Of a stretch of 64,000 bases of DNA, positions 59,341 through 64,000 are shown in pieces. Each line of letters opens with the position of its first letter. Positions within the stretch are counted from its first letter, which is position 1. The notes beneath the pieces are model-generated. The model saw only the letters and a list, made by a program, of their open reading frames with translations. It was not told the DNA's origin and searched no databases. The stretch comes from Solanum dulcamara (lineage: Eukaryota > Streptophyta > Magnoliopsida > Solanales > Solanaceae), in the NCBI RefSeq assembly GCF_947179165.1, contig NC_077242.1:38811597-38875596 (forward strand). The letters run 5' to 3'. The translations under genes and the position numbers were made by a program.

Positions 59341-62317
59341 TGATGTGCGGCATTTGAAGGCACATTTAATGCATTTAACAAGGAATAAATGTTTGTGCTT
59401 AAGCAATAATAGGGGGCTTTAATAGTTTTTCTACTGTGTCAAGGCAGGAAATTAGCGAAAAAGGAAAAGAATGCAAAATAAAGCAAATAGCTGCAAAATA
59501 GACACCTGATGGAAGGTATGACGGGTCGTCACAACCATGATGGGCCGTCACCTCCATCGTCAAGCTTAAACAGAAGAGATGCTAAGAAAAACAGTTATGA
59601 CGACAAATCTAACGGACCGTTGCACAACTGACAAGCCGTCATTCTCATCGTCAGAATGGGCTATTAAACATCAGCACTGGATAGCACTAACAGTGTGAGT
59701 GACGGACCGTCAAGCATATGACGGGTCGTCAGACCCACCGTCAGGCGGACCTCAAAAAACAGCATTTTGAATTTTAAATTTCCTATTTACTAAGACTATA
59801 AGTACCAACTTTTAGATTTTATTTTAGTATTTGATTTTGGAATACGTGATGTGTCACGTATTTACGATCATTTCAACATTCAAAATGGTGAATTAGTGTG
59901 CATTGGAAGAATGTTTTTGTAGATATGATGTGTGTTTTGTTTATTTTGTAGGAAATTGGCGTCAGTCATGATTTTTGGATTGGTCGACAAGTTTGCTATG
60001 AAAAATTGGCCAAGTATGGGTTCACGTGGGCTTTCATGGATTGTGGACCAGTCACATCCCGTGGTAGTGCCTCGTGAAAATCTTACTGAAGACTGTGTTG
60101 AAGAAATTGTTTGAAGTGCATCCCCACGACACCCTTCACAAGGCGTAGAGGTTTGCACGAGCCGTGAAAGGCGTCTGTGAATGGTGAGCTAAAATTGGAT
60201 CCAAGAAAGTGCAAAGGAAAACTCCATGAGCCCAATCACAAGTCATTTACAGTTCCACGGATCGTGAAAGTGGTGCTTGAAGAGACAGAATTCAAAGGAA
60301 AAGTTAAAGGGGGTTTCAACGATACAGTTAACAGACAGTTGTGTCCTGAATAGACCGTAAAAGATGATATCTATGCAGCAGATTTTCAAAGAAGAAGACC
60401 ACGACTTCACATCACGGAGCGTGAATAGCTCCACGGCTCGTGAAGAGCTTTTGTGACATGCGCCAACGCAGATTTCCTAGTTGGTTTAAGATTAGTTTCT
60501 TACTTCTATAAATATCCGAATTTAGTATATTTTTAGGGTTACACTTTTTATTATCAGTTTGATTATTATTGTGAATGACAATGGAAGACGTACCCTACTA
60601 CTTTTTGAGATTGATTCTTGAATTACAATTTCAATTTTCATTCTTGATTCGTGGTTCGTGTGTGTGATTCAAGGTTTACTTCTTCATTCGCGTAGGTATT
60701 GATTTATGAATTCTACACAAATTCTTATTCCTTTTACTTAAAATTATGAGTAGCTAAGCCCACAACTAGGGTTTTGGGCACCATGACAACATAATGAAGT
60801 AGGCAAACATGTAAAGTGATTATCGTGATTTAGCTTGCATGTATTGTGATGTTCTTCTTCTAAAAGTCTTTCTTAATGAGTGCATGCATTGGGAACCTGC
60901 CTGTATTCATTGTTTTTCCGAGAGGGAGGTAGTGATTAGGAAAAGATTATCACAACAGTAATTCGGAGGAACAAAACTTCGTCTAAATTACTTAAGCCCG
61001 GGAGGGAATAGTATTCTGAGATCCAGAGCGAGAGTTAGTAAATCATACATTCTGAGACCGAGAGGAGATGAATGAAATGCATCTAAGAAGGACCGGGGGT
61101 GAATTAGATGTTACATAACTCGCTAGATTTTACATGCAATGCATTGAAACATTATCATTAACACGATTAGTCTGCTGAGTTAAACGTCATGGGAAATACA
61201 ATCCTAGCTAAATTTACATATTTTTCACAACTTAATCGTTAGTTACTTTGCTAAAACATCATTATGTGTTACTAAATCAATCAGTAAAACCCCCCCATTT
61301 TATTTTATGCACTTTTGTTTTTGGGAAGTAGAAACTACAATTGAAAAGTATTTGCTAATAGACTTGTTTCAACCTATTTTCTGTGGGATCGACCCCGACT
61401 CTTAGTTGGGTAAATAGATCGCTAACGATCGTTTATATTTCTTTCGAGAAGTATAATTGAACTTTATCAATACGCAGAGCGCAGTATTGCTTGAAGAAGT
61501 TTTTTTTTGAATGAGAACCTTGAATTGTGAAATCAAAGTGATGATTGTTTCATCTTTTGTAAGTAACTATTTCTTGGATGAATGCAATTAATTTCACTGT
61601 CTTCATAATCATGAGTGGCTAAACCCAACAACCTAGGGTTGTGGAATCCATGACGACTTGACCTAAAATTAGAGTTTTGTACGGAATAATTTGAGTATTG
61701 CATTGTGCATCTTATTAATTCTTTCATATTAACCGATTTCTAATGGTTGCACATTAGAACTTGCCCTGAGTTTGACTTGTTTGAGTAAAAAGTGTAAAAA
61801 TTGGGAAAAAAAATTAACAACAATAATTCACACTGTAGATTCGTCTAATAGTTAATGTTATAACAAGATTAACTACTTTGAGTAATTATTATTGATAGAA
61901 ACGAAATATTTTTAGTTCGAAAGAATAGAAATGGTATCCATTTAAGATGGTCGAGAAACGCTTAAGTGTATTAAACGATTGATAATCTAATGTATATGCA
62001 ATGCAAAGAGTTATTCTGTGTTAACCCGAGTATTGGTTAAATAATATTAGTGAACACAAACCTAGGTAATTCTCTCATAAATATTCAATTCAAGTTATTG
62101 CGAATAGTCTTTTGTTACATTTTGAGATTGAAAACTACATCCTAAAATTTTCCATATTTCCCACTTTGTTTTGGAAATAAATAACTAACAGTAAAATAAC
62201 TGCATACGGCTTAGTCGTCACCTTATTCCCTGTGGGATTCGACCCCAGCCTAGTTGGTTCTATATTTGACAACAACCGCTTTATATCTCTTTGACGAGTT
62301 GTAATTTGGGCGTATCA
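59341..62317 (+). repeat. TE-15: solo LTR, split by TE-16
   Basis: Starts TGATGTGCGG at 59341 and ends GGGCGTATCA at 62317, with duplications AGTAT (59336-59340) and AGTTT (62318-62322); the target was AGTTT judging from the TE-14 frame. Unsplit length is about 1.35 kb. The first part has repeated dyad motifs such as TGACGGGTCGTCA and TGACGGACCGTCA (59517-59745). The last part has GTGGGATTCGACCCCAGCC, typical of Tat/Athila-type LTRs. Confidence 0.85.
59847..61469 (+). repeat. TE-16: solo LTR inside TE-15
   Basis: 1.62 kb, TGATGTGTCACG to ACTTTATCA, with perfect ATACG duplications (59842-59846 and 61470-61474). TATAAATA at 60507-60514 marks the promoter. The U3 part carries CACGGATCGTGAAAG- and TCCCGTGGT-type motifs. 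The end has GTGGGATCGACCCCGACTC, closely resembling the TE-15 end, so the two are related families. Confidence 0.85.
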
Positions 62318-62490
62318 AGTTTCCAAGGCACTTACCTTCTAGATGTGAAATGTATCATAAGATCGAGCTGAAACCTGGAGCAAAGCTGCCCACATATTCC
62401 CCATATCGCATGGCTCCACCCGAGTTAGATGAGTTAAGAAAACAATTAAAGGTGTTGATCGAAGCCGATCATATCCATGTAAAGCTGAGG
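62318..62490 (+). pseudogene. TE-14 start of reverse transcriptase, right of TE-15
   Basis: Resumes with FPRHLPSRCEMYHKIELKPG, then YSPYRMAPPELDELRKQLK and VLIEADHI, the N-terminal end of reverse transcriptase. It ends abruptly near 62490; the catalytic part is absent. Confidence 0.8.
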
Positions 62491-63379
62491 TAGCGATTTA
62501 TCTCTTTTGATTATTTTTTTAAAAAAAGTGGTTCTTTATGCATTTTGAAGAAAAAGGTAGCCCTTTTAACTCCGGATTCCTATTTTTAATATATCAAATC
62601 AAAAAATGCATAAGAAATAATTTATGTATTATTAATGCAAGCATGACTAATACAAATATTACCAATACACTCCATTTAGTATTATTTTTATACAATCTTA
62701 CCAAACGTCGAGTAGTAACTCAAGAGAATAATGAGCTAAGTCAAGTAATAGCAGACAAGAACAAGATAGGTTCCCGTTCCCCAATTTTTGACATTGTGAA
62801 TAATCTGTAATCCTATCTTTTAGCGTATCCCAGAATGATACAACTGTATGGCTTTAAAATGCAGCAACCTATTAACTGGAAACCAGCCAAAACCATACAT
62901 GAAGTGTGCAAATTAGAGCCACAAAATCAACAATTATTAGTCATTAACTCATAATAATATTAACAATTGCTACACATCTTATCTTCTAGGTGGGGGTCCC
63001 ATTTGTGTTTAGTTAGCCCACAAAAGGGCATATTGATTTGCCAAAAGGAGCAAGTGACCACATTAATAATGGACTTTAATGTCTCTCTTGATCATGTCGC
63101 CTTTCCAAAAAGAGTGAAAGCAAATCTCAACTGCAATTAAAATATGCTTACGTGTTCACACCTTCTCCTTTTATTTTATTTTTTTCACTTCCAAATGATT
63201 GCCAAAAAGTGCTCAACGGAGCTTCTCAACTAGTAATAACACTAGAACCCAATCAAATCAAATTCTCTTTTTTCACAATACAAGTTACATGTGTTGGATG
63301 CATAACGCATCAGATGATAAAAAGAAAGAGTCCTATGTTACAAGAATATTTTTTTTCTTCCTCATATCTCCTACAAAAC
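62491..63379. other. Spacer between TE-14 and the right-hand gene
   Basis: AT-rich. Frames at 62538-62810 and 63152-63442 (+) show no family features; the latter overlaps the true exon antisense. It probably includes the 3' untranslated region of the minus-strand gene at 63380. Confidence 0.4.
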
Positions 63380-63651
63380 CTATTTCCTAAAAGGGAGCTT
63401 ATTGGGCTTATCTACTCCCTTAGACGTAGAGGAACCAGATGAGGAGATGATGTTAGTCTTAGCAAATTCTTCTTTATCCTCAGTGAATGCTTTAGACAGA
63501 ATTTCTTGAAGTTCCATGTACCTTTGCTTCTTCAGTTGACGCTCTTCTGGCGTATCATTCCCCATGTAAGCTATCTCAGACAAGTCATCAGCATCCATTA
63601 TCTTATTTAGAACTTCTGAACAACGTGGAAAGAACCGTTTTCCAAGTTCCA
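63380..63651 (-). CDS. Terminal exon of an unidentified minus-strand gene
   Basis: About 90 codons: [20 protein letters not shown], then [34 protein letters not shown], a Ser/Thr-rich tail and PNKLPFRK followed by a stop. The exon has no ATG; upstream sequence reads GTATGAGCAG, a good splice acceptor on the minus strand, so it is the last exon of a longer gene extending right. The middle is charged and helical-looking. Codon pattern and lack of stops distinguish it from the surrounding transposons. I do not recognise the family. Confidence 0.6.
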
Positions 63652-64000
63652 CTGCTCATACAAAAACAAGTACAGAATGGTTTATTTTCAAAGTTCATGT
63701 TCAACACAGAAGGACCTTAAAGCACAAGATTCAGAAATTCAAATGCTTAATGTAGCAATGTTTGTTTGGACCAAAAAAGAATGCACTTAGCCCCAAATGC
63801 TGGAAGTAGGAAAACGCATGGTGGAAGAGATGGGGGAAGAATAAGTGTGTGTGTTTTACACCAGTCAGTATACAATCAAGCAGCCTCATCGTTTTCAGGA
63901 ACTAAAGAGAATATTTTGACCCTGAAATTGCTCAAGTCCATTTATATCCCATACAGTTGGGATATGGCTTTCTGATACCCCTTTCCACCACCCCTCACCC
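63652..64000 (-). other. Probable intron of the right-hand gene
   Basis: No second exon recognised before the window edge. Confidence 0.35.

Larger units (their letters stand above)
57411..62490 (+). mobile_element. TE-14: decayed gypsy array, two partial elements sharing one LTR, split by TE-15
   Basis: Left to right: integrase C-terminal remnant, polypurine tract, one LTR (58055-58488), primer-site remnant, gag remnant, protease-RT linker, TE-15, start of reverse transcriptase, truncation near 62490. An LTR with pol on its left and gag on its right is the arrangement of head-to-tail copies after recombination or tandem insertion, both outer parts being lost. Confidence 0.7.

Noticed and set aside
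59880..60434. Short frames on both strands
   Set aside because: They lie in the U3 region of solo LTR TE-16, before its TATA box, with no family features.

Overview
The window is plant nuclear DNA, most likely from a nightshade (Solanaceae, probably Solanum or a close relative). This is inferred from the plant-type Ty3/gypsy lineages, the L1 and RTE LINEs, and a class A heat stress transcription factor with a plant gene structure. It is a retrotransposon-rich intergenic region: one complete protein-coding gene is visible (55448-56601, + strand), plus the last exon of a second gene (63380-63651, - strand). Almost everything else is mobile DNA, much of it stacked element inside element. I resolved the nests by pairing LTR ends (TG...CA) and target-site duplications (TSDs) by eye.

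Nest I (1-18587): a minus-strand gypsy element (TE-1) enters from the left edge. Its LTR (from 3618) is split by a 5'-truncated L1-type LINE (TE-2, 6177-18427, TSD about 14 bp). The LINE is split by a minus-strand chromovirus (TE-3, 8393-15216) in its RNase H domain and by a solo LTR (TE-4, 15521-17960, TSD ATGGG) near its C terminus.

Nest II (18588-34640): a roughly 1.1-kb sequence is tandemly duplicated. The first copy is split by a minus-strand Tat/Ogre-like gypsy element (TE-5, 19876-33410). TE-5 in turn carries a solo LTR (TE-6, 20454-23531, TSD TTGAA) and an RTE-type LINE (TE-7, about 28344-30402).

34640-40550 is AT-rich, with a 137-bp-period repeat array, a probable solo LTR (TE-8), long microsatellites, a hairpin and a second RTE copy (TE-9).

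Nest III (40551-54838) is four levels deep: a Mutator-like MITE (TE-10), inside it solo LTR TE-11 (TSD ATATA), inside that solo LTR TE-12 (TSD CCAAG, same family as TE-3), and inside that the complete-ended element TE-13 (42738-51918, TSD CCCTA). TE-13 has 3.25-kb LTRs, a perfect initiator-Met primer site, a polypurine tract and only a relic of pol. Its internal region contains a 5S rRNA-like segment that keeps the internal RNA polymerase III promoter boxes.

54848-57410 is the gene island with the HSF gene. 57410-62490 holds a decayed gypsy element (TE-14) in which a single LTR has pol on its left and gag on its right. TE-14 is split by solo LTR TE-15 (59341-62317), itself split by solo LTR TE-16 (59847-61469, TSD ATACG). 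62490-63379 has no visible gene before the terminal exon at the right end.
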